This document shows positions 46,526 through 56,605 of a stretch of DNA of 64,000 nt, piece after piece (within the stretch, counting starts at the first letter, position 1; each line of letters opens with the position of its first letter). The stretch spans positions 62,001-126,000 of the forward strand of contig NZ_JAHQZT010000006.1 in NCBI RefSeq assembly GCF_019061305.1, in the 5' to 3' direction. The notes under the pieces were generated by a model. That model was given only the letters and a program-made list of their open reading frames with translations. It ran no database searches and was not told the DNA's origin. The stretch is from Marinobacterium weihaiense (GTDB lineage: Bacteria > Pseudomonadota > Gammaproteobacteria > Pseudomonadales > Balneatricaceae). A program made the translations under genes and the position numbers.

Positions 46526-47731
46526 TCAGTCAGCTTGGCGGCGTAGGAAAGCCGGGATATCCAGAAAATCCATGTCGTCCGTGCCCGTCTTCTTCACGCC
46601 GGTTGTTTCGGACAGCTTGTCGCCGGACTCGACCCCGCGCGCCTGCTCTTCGGCCTGTCGGTTACGCAGTACCGTAGGGCGCTCCAGCTGGTTGTAATCA
46701 CTGCTGGAAACCGGCTTGCGCGCATTTGCCGCCGCAGACATGCCGCCGTTGACCACACGTGACTCTATCGCCTGAGCACGCGCCAGCCCCGTTGCAACGA
46801 CCGTGACTTTCAATTCGTCCGTCAACTCAGGATCAATAACCGTACCCACAACCACCGTCGCATCCTCGTGTGCATAATCTTCGACCAGATCACCCACCTC
46901 GGAGAATTCGCCAAGACTCAGGTCCAAACCCGCGGTGATATTAACCAGCACACCGCTGGCGCCCTTGAGATCAATATCCTCCAGCAGCGGGCTGTTGATT
47001 GCTGCTTCCGCCGCCTCGCGGGCACGGTTTTCACCGCGCGCGATGCCAGTCCCCATCATCGCCATGCCCATTTCAGACATCACCGTGCGCACGTCGGCAA
47101 AGTCGACGTTGATCATGCCCGGGCGAATGATCAGATCGGCAATGCCCTGAACCGCACCCTTGAGCACATCATTGGCCGTACCGAAAGCCGTTACCAGCGA
47201 TGTGTTCTTGCCCAGGACCGGCAACAGTTTCTCATTGGGGATGATGATCAGTGAATCCACGTGCTCCTGGAGTTCACGAATACCCTCTTCGGCCACCTTC
47301 TTGCGACGACGCCCTTCGAAAGGAAAGGGCTTGGTGACCACGGCCACGGTCAGAATGCCCATTTCACGAGCCACTTCCGCCACGATTGGCGCGGCACCTG
47401 TGCCCGTACCACCGCCCATGCCGGCGGTAATGAAAACCATATCAGCACCCGACAAAGCACTGGCAATGCGCTCTCGATCTTCAACCGCCGCCTGGCGACC
47501 GATTTCAGGGTTGGCACCGGCTCCCAAGCCCTTGGTCAGTTCGCCACCAATGTGCAGCGCGGTCTTGGCGACCATGTTATTCAGCGCCTGTGCATCCGTA
47601 TTGGCACAAATGAACTCGACGCCTTCCAGTTCAGTGGTCACCATGTGATTGACGGCGTTGCCGCCACCGCCGCCAACACCTACCACTTTGATGACGGCGC
47701 TTTGAGGTACACTATCGACCAACTCAAACAT
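46526..47731 (-). CDS. ftsZ: Cell division protein FtsZ
   Basis: A 401-residue tubulin-like GTPase forming the division ring. The nucleotide loops are [15 protein letters not shown] near residue 16 and [13 protein letters not shown] near residue 106. The GTPase-activating loop [11 protein letters not shown] is near residue 206. The C-terminal peptide [12 protein letters not shown], which binds FtsA and ZipA, is intact. GGAGG before the ATG at 47731 fixes the start. ftsA lies 53 bases upstream. Neither lpxC nor other dcw genes follow, unlike the usual cluster. Confidence 0.97.
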   Translation of the reverse strand: MFELVDSVPQSAVIKVVGVGGGGGNAVNHMVTTELEGVEFICANTDAQALNNMVAKTALHIGGELTKGLGAGANPEIGRQAAVEDRERIASALSGADMVFITAGMGGGTGTGAAPIVAEVAREMGILTVAVVTKPFPFEGRRRKKVAEEGIRELQEHVDSLIIIPNEKLLPVLGKNTSLVTAFGTANDVLKGAVQGIADLIIRPGMINVDFADVRTVMSEMGMAMMGTGIARGENRAREAAEAAINSPLLEDIDLKGASGVLVNITAGLDLSLGEFSEVGDLVEDYAHEDATVVVGTVIDPELTDELKVTVVATGLARAQAIESRVVNGGMSAAANARKPVSSSDYNQLERPTVLRNRQAEEQARGVESGDKLSETTGVKKTGTDDMDFLDIPAFLRRQAD

Positions 47732-47784
47732 GTTTGTTCCCTCCTGCAAGACCCCGCTCTAGACGGCAGGTATCCTGTAAGTAC

Positions 47785-49041
47785 TCAATAATTGCCCTGT
47801 AGCCACTGCCTGAGTTTGTGAATCAGGCCACGGTTGCCGGTATCCGCCATACCGGCATCAATCAAGTCGTCCCTTTCGGTAACCGGCCCGACCGGGCCGT
47901 GGTCCTGTTTGGCATAATGAAGCAACCCCACACCGGTTGCATGCACCGGATTGCTCAGCTGCTCTTCCAGCCCTCTTATGCCCTGAGGCCTGGCCAGGCG
48001 CACCGGCATATGGAAAATTTCTTCTGCCAGTTCAACAGCGCCTTCCATCTTGGCCGTTCCCCCGGTCAGCACGATGCCAGCCGCTACCAAGTCTTCAAAC
48101 CCGCTACGGCGAAGCTCGGCCTGTATTAGCGTAAACAGCTCTTCATAACGCGGCTCGACCACCTCGGCCAGCGCCTGCCGTGACAGATTGCGCGGCGGAC
48201 GGTCTCCTACGCTGGGCACCTTGATCATTTCGTCTGCCTGGGCCAGCTGTGCCAGTGCACAGGCGTACTTGATCTTGATTTTTTCGGCATGCGCCGTCGG
48301 CGTGCGCAGTGCCATGGCGATATCGTTGGTCACTTGGTCGCCGGCAATCGGAATCACCGCTGTATGGCGAATGGAACCTGCCGTGAACACAGCAATATCA
48401 GTGGTACCGCCACCGATATCCACCAGACATACACCCAGATCCTTTTCGTCATCCGTCAATACGGCATGACTGGAAGCCAGTTGCTCCAGCACAACCGCAT
48501 CCACTTCAAGACCACATCGACGGATACACTTCTCGATGTTCTGTACCGCATTGGTTGCACCGGTCACCAGATGCACGCGTGCTTCCAAACGCACACAGGA
48601 CATGCCCAGCGGCTCCTTGATGCCTTCCTGATTATCGATCAGATATTCTTGCGGCAGAATATGCAGTATTTTTTGGTCCGCGGGTATAGCAACGGCACGC
48701 GCCGCGTCAATAACCCGATCCAAGTCATAATCGGACACCTCCCGATCACGTACGGCCACGATGCCATGAGAGTTGAGGCTGCTGATATGGCTGCCGGCAA
48801 TGCCGACCGTGACACCGTGTATCTTGCACCCGGCCATCAGCTCGGCTTCTTCCACTGCGCGCTGGATGGAGCTGACCGTCGACTCGATATTGACCACCAC
48901 ACCGCGCTTGAGACCCCGCGACGGCTGCATGCCGACACCCACGATTTCAATGGTGCCTTCGGGGGTCAATTCACCCACCAGACAAACCACCTTAGAAGTG
49001 CCGATATCGAGTGCAACGATCATATTGTGTGCTGTCACCAT
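47785..49041 (-). CDS. ftsA: Cell division protein FtsA
   Basis: A 418-residue actin-like protein that tethers FtsZ to the membrane. Its start is MIVALDIGTSKVVCLVGEL after six extra residues. The phosphate-2 region holds CLVDIGGGTTDIAVFTAGS near residue 203 and the adenosine region IVLTGGTAKMEG near residue 337. The C-terminal membrane-targeting helix is LIHKLRQWLQGNY. It is paired with ftsZ as expected, but ftsQ, ddl and mur genes are absent upstream, where a 368-base gap and a chemoreceptor gene lie instead. Confidence 0.97.
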   Translation of the reverse strand: MVTAHNMIVALDIGTSKVVCLVGELTPEGTIEIVGVGMQPSRGLKRGVVVNIESTVSSIQRAVEEAELMAGCKIHGVTVGIAGSHISSLNSHGIVAVRDREVSDYDLDRVIDAARAVAIPADQKILHILPQEYLIDNQEGIKEPLGMSCVRLEARVHLVTGATNAVQNIEKCIRRCGLEVDAVVLEQLASSHAVLTDDEKDLGVCLVDIGGGTTDIAVFTAGSIRHTAVIPIAGDQVTNDIAMALRTPTAHAEKIKIKYACALAQLAQADEMIKVPSVGDRPPRNLSRQALAEVVEPRYEELFTLIQAELRRSGFEDLVAAGIVLTGGTAKMEGAVELAEEIFHMPVRLARPQGIRGLEEQLSNPVHATGVGLLHYAKQDHGPVGPVTERDDLIDAGMADTGNRGLIHKLRQWLQGNY

Positions 49042-49409
49042 GGTCCCTGAGTCAGACTCTGCAAATGGGCGATTCTTTGCAGGAATATACGCAAAAATCG
49101 GGCCAGAAAATTTTGCGCCCGAATTTTAACTGATTAGTGACAAGTATCGCTGCCCAGTGGTCAGAAAATCAACAAGGAACTGCAATTTCCTGCCGGCAAA
49201 ACTTTGCCGCCTTAAAGCATTTTGCCTTGATTTTCAGCCAGATATTTCCCATCAGACTGCAGCCCCTTGCCGCTATACAAATGTTTTGCCGCCTGAAAAA
49301 CTGTCAGTGCCTCGCAAGAACAGGGATTAAATAACGCTGATTCATCAGAACTTTATCTTGATTAAACACCTCATATCGACGGCAATCAGAATACCCCCAT
49401 CAGGCTCAC
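49042..49409. other. 368-base A/T-rich region upstream of ftsA
   Basis: This stretch is clearly richer in A and T than its surroundings. It holds the hairpin at 49093-49127 and two near-repeats of TTTGCCGCCT (about 49203 and 49284). It should contain the ftsA promoter. I find no gene in it. Confidence 0.6.
49093..49127 (-). terminator. Hairpin with T-run upstream of ftsA (terminator or attenuator)
   Basis: Eleven-base arms AAAATTCGGGC and GCCCGATTTTT, one mismatch, flank a 13-base loop and end in five T on the minus strand. It could end the chemoreceptor transcript or attenuate ftsA transcription, as it lies only about 50 bases before the ftsA start. Confidence 0.5.
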
Positions 49410-51212
49410 CTATTCCTGACGGCCCTGCATCAGGTGCTCGGGCGTAAACGCAACGCAGAAACTGCCCCAGCGACGTCCGCCGACATGTAAGGGAACCGAG
49501 AGCGAATTCAGGATCTCGCCGGTATCACGAATAAAGGTCTGCAGCAGAAACGGCGCGTCATGATTGGCACGGCGCTTCTCGGCCCGCGTGCCATTATAGA
49601 TACGACGGTGACGGCTTAAGGCATTGTCAGTCTCGAAATCACCGGTCAGCGGTCGGGAAATCTTGCTATTGTGCGCCGGACAATAGCTGTTCAGGTCAAA
49701 TGCAGACGCGATCATGAAGGCATCGTTTTCCTGCACACAGCGATCATACAGTGGCTGCAGGCGGCGTTCGAAACGATCGACGTAGCCGGTATCGTACTTC
49801 TCCGGCAGCTGTCCCGGATTGGTGCGCACATAATGCGTATCGAACAGGTCGACCCCTTCGCGGGCCAGGGCTTCCAGCTCCGCCTCGGCCTGGTGCGCCC
49901 AGGCCTGGGTTGCCTTGATGATCTGTTCGAAGCCGCCGTAGCCGATGGTAAAGCGTGACAGCAACGCCTGCATCTCCTCGGTGGCCCCGTCCAGCTCCTG
50001 CGAATAACGCGTTGACAGGCTCATCTCTTCACGGATGCTGTCGGCCAGACGCGTGATATCCGAAACCTGCTCATGGCTGCTCTGGTTGGAATAAGACAAC
50101 TCCTCACTGGCGGCACTGATCTCGTTCAGCTGGCTGCCCAGTGCTTCGAAGTCAGCCACAAGCACCTGAAAGCGGCTGCTGGTATCGCTGATGAAGCGGT
50201 CGGTATCACTGACACTGTGCAGAATCTGGTCGGCACCGGCCCGAGTCGTGTCAACCAGTGACACCATTTCATTGACTCGGCTGTCAATTTCAACCGTGGC
50301 CGTACTGACTTTCTGTGACAGATTGCGCACTTCATCCGCTACTACCGCAAACCCGCGCCCGGCCTCACCGGCACGCGCCGCTTCGATGGAAGCATTGAGC
50401 GCCAGCAGGTTGGTCTGCTCCGAAAACCCCTGCACCAGCGACAAAATGTCGATGATACTGGCCGAGTTCTCCGCCAGCTGCTCGACCACCTGCTGAAACT
50501 CGCGCATCCGGGTTTCCATGGCCGCGACCTGCTCGCTCACACGTTGAAGCTCTTGCGTGGAGGCCTTGACCTCATCCAGGTTGTGGCCGTTGCGCTCGGC
50601 GATTCTTTGCGTGTGACCAGCAATTTCTTCAATGGCGGAGGTCGACTCCTGGCTGGCCTGAAACACGGCCTGCGCCTTGGCAACCTGCTCTTCGGCTGAT
50701 TGGCCCGCTTTGAGTACAACCTGCTGCAGCTGACTGGCACTCAGTGACACCTGGACGCTGCGCTGGCGGGTGTCGGCAATCATCTGCTTGAGACTGTCGG
50801 AGAAGTGGTTGTAACTCCGGGCCATGTGCGCAATTTCATCATGCGTGTGGGCCGGCAGTGTGGCTGATATATCACCATCACGATGCTTGACCGCGCCGAG
50901 CACCTGGGTCATGTCATCAATCGGCTTCAGGAAAAGGTGGCGCATGAACAGTAGCGCGAACAGGGCTGCAGCCAGGGTAATCACCAGCATCACGGACGCC
51001 AGCCGCCCGCCGATGGCAGCCAGCTCGGTGACGCGCTGTTCAGCCTCGGGAGCCGCACTCAACAACTGGTTGAGTTCGCCCATCGAACTGAACAGCCAGT
51101 AGTTCAGGCCGATCAGCACCAGGCTGGGCAGAATCAGAAACAGGACATTACCGAAGATCTTGCGCGTTAGCGTGTGGAAGAAGGTTTTTTCGATCAGCCG
51201 GTACAAGCTCAT
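49410..51212 (-). CDS. Methyl-accepting chemotaxis protein with C-terminal sensory-type extension
   Basis: A 600-residue receptor. Two transmembrane helices (about 20-42 and 70-92) enclose only a short periplasmic loop; a HAMP domain follows, then the MA signalling coil with the tip [20 protein letters not shown] near residue 280. After the coil, residues about 430-600 form an extra cytoplasmic domain with [35 protein letters not shown] and [11 protein letters not shown], a Cache/PAS-like pattern. So it may sense cytoplasmic cues. ATG 51212 is chosen over a longer start that adds a non-homologous 45 residues. Confidence 0.9.
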   Translation of the reverse strand: MSLYRLIEKTFFHTLTRKIFGNVLFLILPSLVLIGLNYWLFSSMGELNQLLSAAPEAEQRVTELAAIGGRLASVMLVITLAAALFALLFMRHLFLKPIDDMTQVLGAVKHRDGDISATLPAHTHDEIAHMARSYNHFSDSLKQMIADTRQRSVQVSLSASQLQQVVLKAGQSAEEQVAKAQAVFQASQESTSAIEEIAGHTQRIAERNGHNLDEVKASTQELQRVSEQVAAMETRMREFQQVVEQLAENSASIIDILSLVQGFSEQTNLLALNASIEAARAGEAGRGFAVVADEVRNLSQKVSTATVEIDSRVNEMVSLVDTTRAGADQILHSVSDTDRFISDTSSRFQVLVADFEALGSQLNEISAASEELSYSNQSSHEQVSDITRLADSIREEMSLSTRYSQELDGATEEMQALLSRFTIGYGGFEQIIKATQAWAHQAEAELEALAREGVDLFDTHYVRTNPGQLPEKYDTGYVDRFERRLQPLYDRCVQENDAFMIASAFDLNSYCPAHNSKISRPLTGDFETDNALSRHRRIYNGTRAEKRRANHDAPFLLQTFIRDTGEILNSLSVPLHVGGRRWGSFCVAFTPEHLMQGRQE

Positions 51213-51389
51213 GGGGCAGCACTCTTTTATTGTTATGGCACGACTCCGAAGTCGCCTTTTGCTAACAAAAAGAGTACTTGCAGGCCAACCGGCTGACAAG
51301 CGAAAGCGATACATAAATAGTGCAGCCACTTCAAAAAGTGGTAACACCAGGTGGGAGGCCCGACCGGCTTTGGCCGACCGGGCAGCACA

Positions 51390-51743
51390 TCACCAGAAGT
51401 AGTACAGGGCACCAATGGACACCACCACCAGCGGCAGCATCACGAACAGCGCTTTCATGTCACCCAACAGGCGCTGAATCACCACCATGTGGATCAACGG
51501 GAAGGTGACAAACAGGCAGCTGACCGGAATCCACCAGTCAAGATGGCGTACCCCATAGGCCAGGGCGCCTATCAGCGTCAGCGCGCCCAGATTACCGGCC
51601 ATCACCACCGCGACCAGACCATTGCGACTGGACATGAATGCCGGTCGCTGGTCCTCCGGCAGCTTGTTCAGTGCACCCGCGCTCAAGGCCGCCGACATGG
51701 ACACCACACCGGTGACCAGAAACAGATACAAGGCTTCGTACAT
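51390..51743 (-). CDS. Unknown small membrane protein
   Basis: Not recognised. The 117-residue product has four hydrophobic segments at about 4-24, 44-62, 70-88 and 95-115, with a short polar stretch NKLPEDQRPAFMSSRNG after the first. There is no signal lipobox and no catalytic motif. It is a single gene between the chemoreceptor and the divergent K+ channel gene. Confidence 0.75.
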   Translation of the reverse strand: MYEALYLFLVTGVVSMSAALSAGALNKLPEDQRPAFMSSRNGLVAVVMAGNLGALTLIGALAYGVRHLDWWIPVSCLFVTFPLIHMVVIQRLLGDMKALFVMLPLVVVSIGALYYFW

Positions 51744-51859
51744 GCTTACCCTCCATTGACTGAACGGCGATTGTACAAGACCGCGTCGGTTTTCGTTACC
51801 GGAATCTGTGCCGATTCCGCCATCCCTGTTAATCTAGCGCCCTGCCTTTGGAGGGATCC

Positions 51860-52912
51860 ATGTATCTGTTTACACGACTTAAAGTTGAACTTTACCGACA
51901 CCTGAAAGCACTCAGCTGGCAGGGACTGCTGATCATCCTGGCGACCTACCTGCTGCTGAGCTGGGGCCTGCTGTGCCTGGCTGATGAAGACGCCCTGACC
52001 GGTCAGGACTTTCTGTACTGGATGGTGGTCACCGCTTCGACCGTCGGGTACGGCGACCTGTCGCCCTCGACGCAGGCCGGACGCTGGTTGACCGCCCTGT
52101 TCATCATTCCGGCTGGGCTCAGCCTGTTTGCCGTCACCATCGGCCGGGTTGCGGCCTTCAGTGCACATCAATGGAGAAAAGGAATCATGGGACTCAAGCA
52201 ACTGAACCTGGATGATCATATTCTGGTGATTGGCTGGGACGGCAAGCGCACCCCGCAGCTGATCAAGCTGTTGCTGCTGGAAGCGGCCCAGCACCGCAAG
52301 CGCCGCGTCTGCCTGTGCGTGACCGATGAACTGGAAAACCCGCTGCCCGGTGAAATCGATTTTGTGCGTACCGAGAGCTATAACCAGGACGCGGACATGG
52401 ACCGCGCCTGCATCACCAGGGCATCCAGCATCGTCATCGATACCCCGAGTGACGACCAGACCCTGGTCTGCGCCCTGTACGCCTGGCAACGCAACCCCAA
52501 GGCCCAGATCATCGCCTACTTCCGTGATGAAAGCATCGGCCACCTGCTGCAGCATCACTGCCCGTCCGTTGAATGCGCCCCCTCGGTATCGGTCGAAATG
52601 ATGGCCAAGGCCACTATGGATCCGGGCTCAACACGTCTGCATCAGCAACTGCTCAACGCCTCCGACGGTATGACTCAGTTCTCGATCCTGTACCCTGCAC
52701 AGGCACCGGCAATCCGCTTCGACCAGCTGTACGGCCCGATGAAAATGCAGTACCAGGCCACCGTGCTGGGCGTACAGCGCCCCGGGGATGCACACCTGAC
52801 CCTAAACCCGCCTCTGGACATGCCGGTCGAGCCCGGTGCGTTGCTATATTACATCGCCCATCAGCGCATCCATGCCATTGATTGGCAGCAACTGCAGCAG
52901 TCCGGCGCGTAG
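51860..52912 (+). CDS. Potassium channel family protein with TrkA-N-like domain
   Basis: A 350-residue protein. A two-helix pore module spans residues 20-105; the selectivity filter TVGYGD is at 61-66 after a pore helix YWMVVTAS. An RCK/TrkA-N Rossmann domain begins at LDDHILVIGWDGKRTPQLIK near residue 118, with a second C-terminal domain. GGAGGG directly before ATG 51860 fixes the start. It should form a tetrameric K+ channel gated by a ligand at the cytoplasmic ring. The glycine motif GWDGKR departs from the usual GxGxxG, so nucleotide binding is uncertain. Confidence 0.88.
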   Translation: MYLFTRLKVELYRHLKALSWQGLLIILATYLLLSWGLLCLADEDALTGQDFLYWMVVTASTVGYGDLSPSTQAGRWLTALFIIPAGLSLFAVTIGRVAAFSAHQWRKGIMGLKQLNLDDHILVIGWDGKRTPQLIKLLLLEAAQHRKRRVCLCVTDELENPLPGEIDFVRTESYNQDADMDRACITRASSIVIDTPSDDQTLVCALYAWQRNPKAQIIAYFRDESIGHLLQHHCPSVECAPSVSVEMMAKATMDPGSTRLHQQLLNASDGMTQFSILYPAQAPAIRFDQLYGPMKMQYQATVLGVQRPGDAHLTLNPPLDMPVEPGALLYYIAHQRIHAIDWQQLQQSGA

Positions 52913-52958
52913 ATGATAGAATGCATTTTTTCATTAGCTGTTTCAGGTAGTATCCGCC

Positions 52959-53600
52959 ATGCCCGATTTTCTGGTTGACGAAGCCATTGAAGACTACGCC
53001 TTTGTAAACACCCGCGCCGAGCCGCCGCTGCTGCAGGAGCTGATCGATCAGACCAACCTCAACATGGGCTGGCCGCAGAAGCTGTCCGGTCGCCTGGTGG
53101 GGCGCACGTTGAAAATGCTGGCGGCGCTGGTGCAGCCGAAGCAGGCCCTGGAGATCGGCATGTTCACCGGCTACTCGGCGCTCTCCATTGCCGAAGGCAT
53201 GCCCGAGGATGGCAAGCTGATCTGCTGTGAGACCAACCCGCGCGCCATCGAATTCGCCAAGGGCTTCTACGACCGCAGTGAGCATGGCCACAAGATCGAA
53301 GTGATCTTCGGCCGAGCACTGGATACGCTGGAAACACTGGACGTTGAACTCGACTTCACCTTTATCGACGCCGACAAGCGCAATTACCTCAACTACTATG
53401 AGCGCGTCAAAGAGATGACACGCCCCGGAGGGCTGATCGTGCTGGACAACGTGCTCTGGTCCGGCAAGGTGGTACAGCCCGAATCGGATATCGACGACAT
53501 TCTGGTTGAAACCAACCATCGCATCGCCAACGATCCGGATGTGGAAAACGTCTTTCTCACCGTGCGCGACGGCCTGAACGTGGTGCGCAAGCTCGGCTGA
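52959..53600 (+). CDS. Class I SAM O-methyltransferase (CCoAOMT-like)
   Basis: A 213-residue member of the O-methyltransferase family 3. Motifs are ALEIGMFTGYSALSIAEGMP near residue 66, the metal-binding FTFIDADKRNYLNYYE near residue 135 and GGLIVLDNVLWSGKV near residue 158. The two Asp and the Asn of these motifs ligate a divalent ion in relatives that methylate catechol-type hydroxyls. The substrate here is unknown. It follows the channel gene after 46 bases. Confidence 0.92.
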   Translation: MPDFLVDEAIEDYAFVNTRAEPPLLQELIDQTNLNMGWPQKLSGRLVGRTLKMLAALVQPKQALEIGMFTGYSALSIAEGMPEDGKLICCETNPRAIEFAKGFYDRSEHGHKIEVIFGRALDTLETLDVELDFTFIDADKRNYLNYYERVKEMTRPGGLIVLDNVLWSGKVVQPESDIDDILVETNHRIANDPDVENVFLTVRDGLNVVRKLG

Positions 53601-53636
53601 GGTTTATCCAGACGGGGAGCACCGGGAGGATTGCAG

Positions 53637-55946
53637 ATGCGCAAGGGACTGATTGCTCTGCTGCTGACACCATTATTGGTACTGGGGCTGGCCTGGCTGG
53701 CCCTGCCCTGGGGGGCCGAATACCTGTTGCAGCGGTGGCTGCAGGAGCAGGGGTTCGAGCGCCCGGTGCTGACACTCCGCCACCCCTCATGGCAGCGCCT
53801 GCAGATTGACCACTTCAGTGTCCGTCAGAACCGGGACGGACTGCAGATGACACTGAGCGTCGACCATGTCGATATCCGTTTCCAACCGCTGGAGCTGTTG
53901 CAAGGCAGCCTGCAGGAACTGCGCGTCCAACAGGCCCGCCTGACCCTGAACGGCACGTCCACGGCCCCGACCGACTCCGGCAGCAGCGACCTTGCGCTGA
54001 CGCCTCTGGATCCACAACAGCTGTTTCAGTACGCCCCCTCTCGCCGCCTGGTGATTGCTAGCCTGACTGTCAGCCGACAGCAGCCCGACCAGCCGACCTG
54101 GTCGGTACAGGGCAATCTCGACCTTGAACCCGAACTGCTGCAAAGCCGTCTGCACCTGACCCGCAACCAGTCGCCATTGGGCTATCTTGACCTGAGCCTG
54201 GACCCGGCTCTCAACCTGAGCTTGAGTCTGAGCCACCGAAATCGTTACCTGTTGCGCAGCTCGCATCAGCTGCAGCCCGCCGAGGATCACTGGCAGCTGC
54301 AATCCAACCTGCGCCTGAATGCCGATGCTCTGCAGGACTGGCAGACCCTGCTGCCGCCCGCGTGGCAACCGACGCTGGCGCGCCTGTCAGGCCACCTGCT
54401 GTTGAGCAACCGCCTTTATCTGCCCGCCATGCTGCCCATGCAGCCACCGGCATTGCTCAATGCACTCAAGGCCCATGCGAGCGTTCAAGGCACTGTTGAA
54501 ATGGCGGATGGCCCCGGGGTTGAGTCCGTTCGGGCCAGCCTGAGCCTGCAAGCCGACTGGCAGCAAGGCCGTTTCAGTCTGAGAATCGACGACAGCAACC
54601 AAGCCCGCATCAGCGGTTTGGGCCGGGACACCGCATCGGGCCTGAAACAGGCCGACCTGGCGCTGAGCCATCCCTGGTCGGTAGAAGGCCACTGGCAACA
54701 GCCCGACCAATGGCGGCACGGCCCCCTGCAACTGACACTGGCCAGCCATGGCCTGCGGACACCGGCACCGGCGGCCATCACTCTGGCCCCAGTCAGTCTG
54801 ACGCTGTCCGCCGGAGAGCTGCTGCGCGACACCTATGCCGTTCAGCTGCAACTGCCCCAAATACAGCTGCGCCCCGATGGCCTGGCACCACTGCAGCTGG
54901 CCATGAATACACACCTGAAACTGGCACCGGCAACCGGCAAGGTGCAGATTCAGGCATCCCTGAGCAGCCCCGACCTGCCCCTTAAACCCCGCATCCATGG
55001 CTGGCTGACACCGGACTTTAGCGGCCGCTTCGATCTGACGCTGCCGGCAGCCGCGCTTGACCGGCTCTACCCGGCACTGCGGCCCTGGCTGCCCGCCAAA
55101 CTTGCACCGCTGCAGATCACCGCCGGGCAGCTCGGCATGACCGGACAGCTGCAACTGCAACAGGGCGCTTGGACGCTGAATGCCCGCCCTGATATTCAAG
55201 ATACCAACCTGGTCTGGGATGAGCACACCCGGGTACACGACCTGAGCCTCGTCCCTCAGCTAACACTGAACCAGGATGGTGCCTTGCGCGTGCAGGGCTC
55301 GGCTGCAGTAGAGCATACCGACAGCGGCGTGCGCGTTTTCGGCCCCGAACTGGACTTCGATTTCCGCCGTTCCGCCACCGGACAAACCCGCCTGACCCTG
55401 TCTTCGTTCAGTCTGTCGGTGCTGGACGGCATCATTGCGGTACCGGCACTGGACTTTGACCCGCAACATCCGGCCATCAACACCCGTATCGCCGTTTCGG
55501 CGCTGGAACTGGAGCGCATGCTGGCCCTGTATCCGCAGCAGGGGCTCTATGGAAGTGGCGTTCTGGGGGGCGCCCTGCCCATTGAGCTGGAAGGCACCCG
55601 CCTGCATATCCGTGGAGGCCAGCTGATTAGCCAGGGAGAAGGCGGTGTCATTCGCTATCAGGCCTCGCCCGAGATCGCCCTGATGGGTCAGCAAAACCCG
55701 GGCATAGCCTTGGCACTGGGTGCCCTGACAGATTTTCGCTTCGACCTTCTGGACCTGACCCTGGACTACGCCCCCGATGGCACCACACGGGTACAGGCCC
55801 GCTTGAAGGGACAGAACCCTCAGTGGCAACAGGGCCGGCCCGTCGATCTGAACCTCAGCATCGAGGAAAACCTGCTCGATCTGCTGCGTACCCTGCGCCT
55901 CACCGATCGCGTCACCAACGCCATTGACCGCCGTTTTCGCCGCTGA
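53637..55946 (+). CDS. ydbH: YdbH-like AsmA-family intermembrane lipid transport protein
   Basis: A 769-residue protein with a single N-terminal membrane helix (GLIALLLTPLLVLGLAWLAL) and a long beta-rich periplasmic part made of repeated strands, as in the bridge-like AsmA clan. YdbH, with TamB and YhdP, moves phospholipids between inner and outer membranes in E. coli. The identification rests on the overall pattern and on the following YnbE- and YdbL-like genes, an arrangement specific to ydbH. GGGAGGA before ATG 53637 fixes the start. Confidence 0.9.
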   Translation: MRKGLIALLLTPLLVLGLAWLALPWGAEYLLQRWLQEQGFERPVLTLRHPSWQRLQIDHFSVRQNRDGLQMTLSVDHVDIRFQPLELLQGSLQELRVQQARLTLNGTSTAPTDSGSSDLALTPLDPQQLFQYAPSRRLVIASLTVSRQQPDQPTWSVQGNLDLEPELLQSRLHLTRNQSPLGYLDLSLDPALNLSLSLSHRNRYLLRSSHQLQPAEDHWQLQSNLRLNADALQDWQTLLPPAWQPTLARLSGHLLLSNRLYLPAMLPMQPPALLNALKAHASVQGTVEMADGPGVESVRASLSLQADWQQGRFSLRIDDSNQARISGLGRDTASGLKQADLALSHPWSVEGHWQQPDQWRHGPLQLTLASHGLRTPAPAAITLAPVSLTLSAGELLRDTYAVQLQLPQIQLRPDGLAPLQLAMNTHLKLAPATGKVQIQASLSSPDLPLKPRIHGWLTPDFSGRFDLTLPAAALDRLYPALRPWLPAKLAPLQITAGQLGMTGQLQLQQGAWTLNARPDIQDTNLVWDEHTRVHDLSLVPQLTLNQDGALRVQGSAAVEHTDSGVRVFGPELDFDFRRSATGQTRLTLSSFSLSVLDGIIAVPALDFDPQHPAINTRIAVSALELERMLALYPQQGLYGSGVLGGALPIELEGTRLHIRGGQLISQGEGGVIRYQASPEIALMGQQNPGIALALGALTDFRFDLLDLTLDYAPDGTTRVQARLKGQNPQWQQGRPVDLNLSIEENLLDLLRTLRLTDRVTNAIDRRFRR

Positions 55947-56059
55947 AGCCTATTGGTTCGCGTTTTGTTAAGCTAAGCTGCGGCCCAATGGAACCCTGAG
56001 CCCTGACCCGCGTCTCACTAGCAAGGCCATGTGAATACAAAACCCAGGAAGGACACCCG

Positions 56060-56257
56060 ATGCAACGCCACCCCTTGACTTCATCCCTCTGCGCGCTGGC
56101 GCTACTGCTGGCGGTCGGTTGCACGCCGACCGTTCAGGTCGCCGCGCCCTCCGAGCCGATTACCATCAACCTCAATGTCAAAATCAAGCACGAGATCCTG
56201 GTCAAGGTCGACAAGGAAATCGATGACATGCTGGATGAAAACAGCGAACTTTTCTGA
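56060..56257 (+). CDS. ynbE: YnbE-like outer-membrane lipoprotein
   Basis: A 65-residue lipoprotein. The signal peptide ends LLLAVGC with a lipidated Cys21. The mature part is only about 45 residues: TPTVQVAAPSEPITINLNVK and an acidic end with DMLDENSELF. In E. coli YnbE joins the C-terminal end of YdbH to the outer membrane. It lies between ydbH and ydbL, each within about 115 bases. Confidence 0.92.
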   Translation: MQRHPLTSSLCALALLLAVGCTPTVQVAAPSEPITINLNVKIKHEILVKVDKEIDDMLDENSELF

Positions 56258-56266
56258 GGTACCGAT

Positions 56267-56605
56267 ATGACTTTCAAACGTTATCGCATGCTGGCTGCAA
56301 CACTGCTGGCGCTGATTATCAGCCTGCCGGCATATGCAATCTCACTGGACGACGCCAAGGCACGGGGCCTGGTGGGTGAACGTAGTACAGGCTACCTCGG
56401 CATTGTGGCACCAACCGCCGGTGCGGATGTCAAGCAACTGGTCCAGCAGATCAATGCCAAGCGCCGCGCGCTGTACCAGAAAAAGGCCGGCAAGGCCGGA
56501 GTGGCCTTGGATGTCATGGAACTGCGCACCGGTCAGCGCCTGCAGCAGATGACACCGTCCGGCCAGTACATTCAAGACGCCAACGGCCGTTGGGTTCGCA
56601 AGTGA
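56267..56605 (+). CDS. ydbL: YdbL-like periplasmic protein (DUF1318)
   Basis: A 112-residue protein with a cleavable signal peptide (cut near AYA-ISLDDAK, residue 25). The DUF1318 core has SLDDAKARGLVGERSTGYLG and VQQINAKRRALYQ. In E. coli YdbL assists the YdbH-YnbE bridge. It starts 9 bases after ynbE and overlaps the following lpxR-like gene by four bases. Confidence 0.92.
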   Translation: MTFKRYRMLAATLLALIISLPAYAISLDDAKARGLVGERSTGYLGIVAPTAGADVKQLVQQINAKRRALYQKKAGKAGVALDVMELRTGQRLQQMTPSGQYIQDANGRWVRK

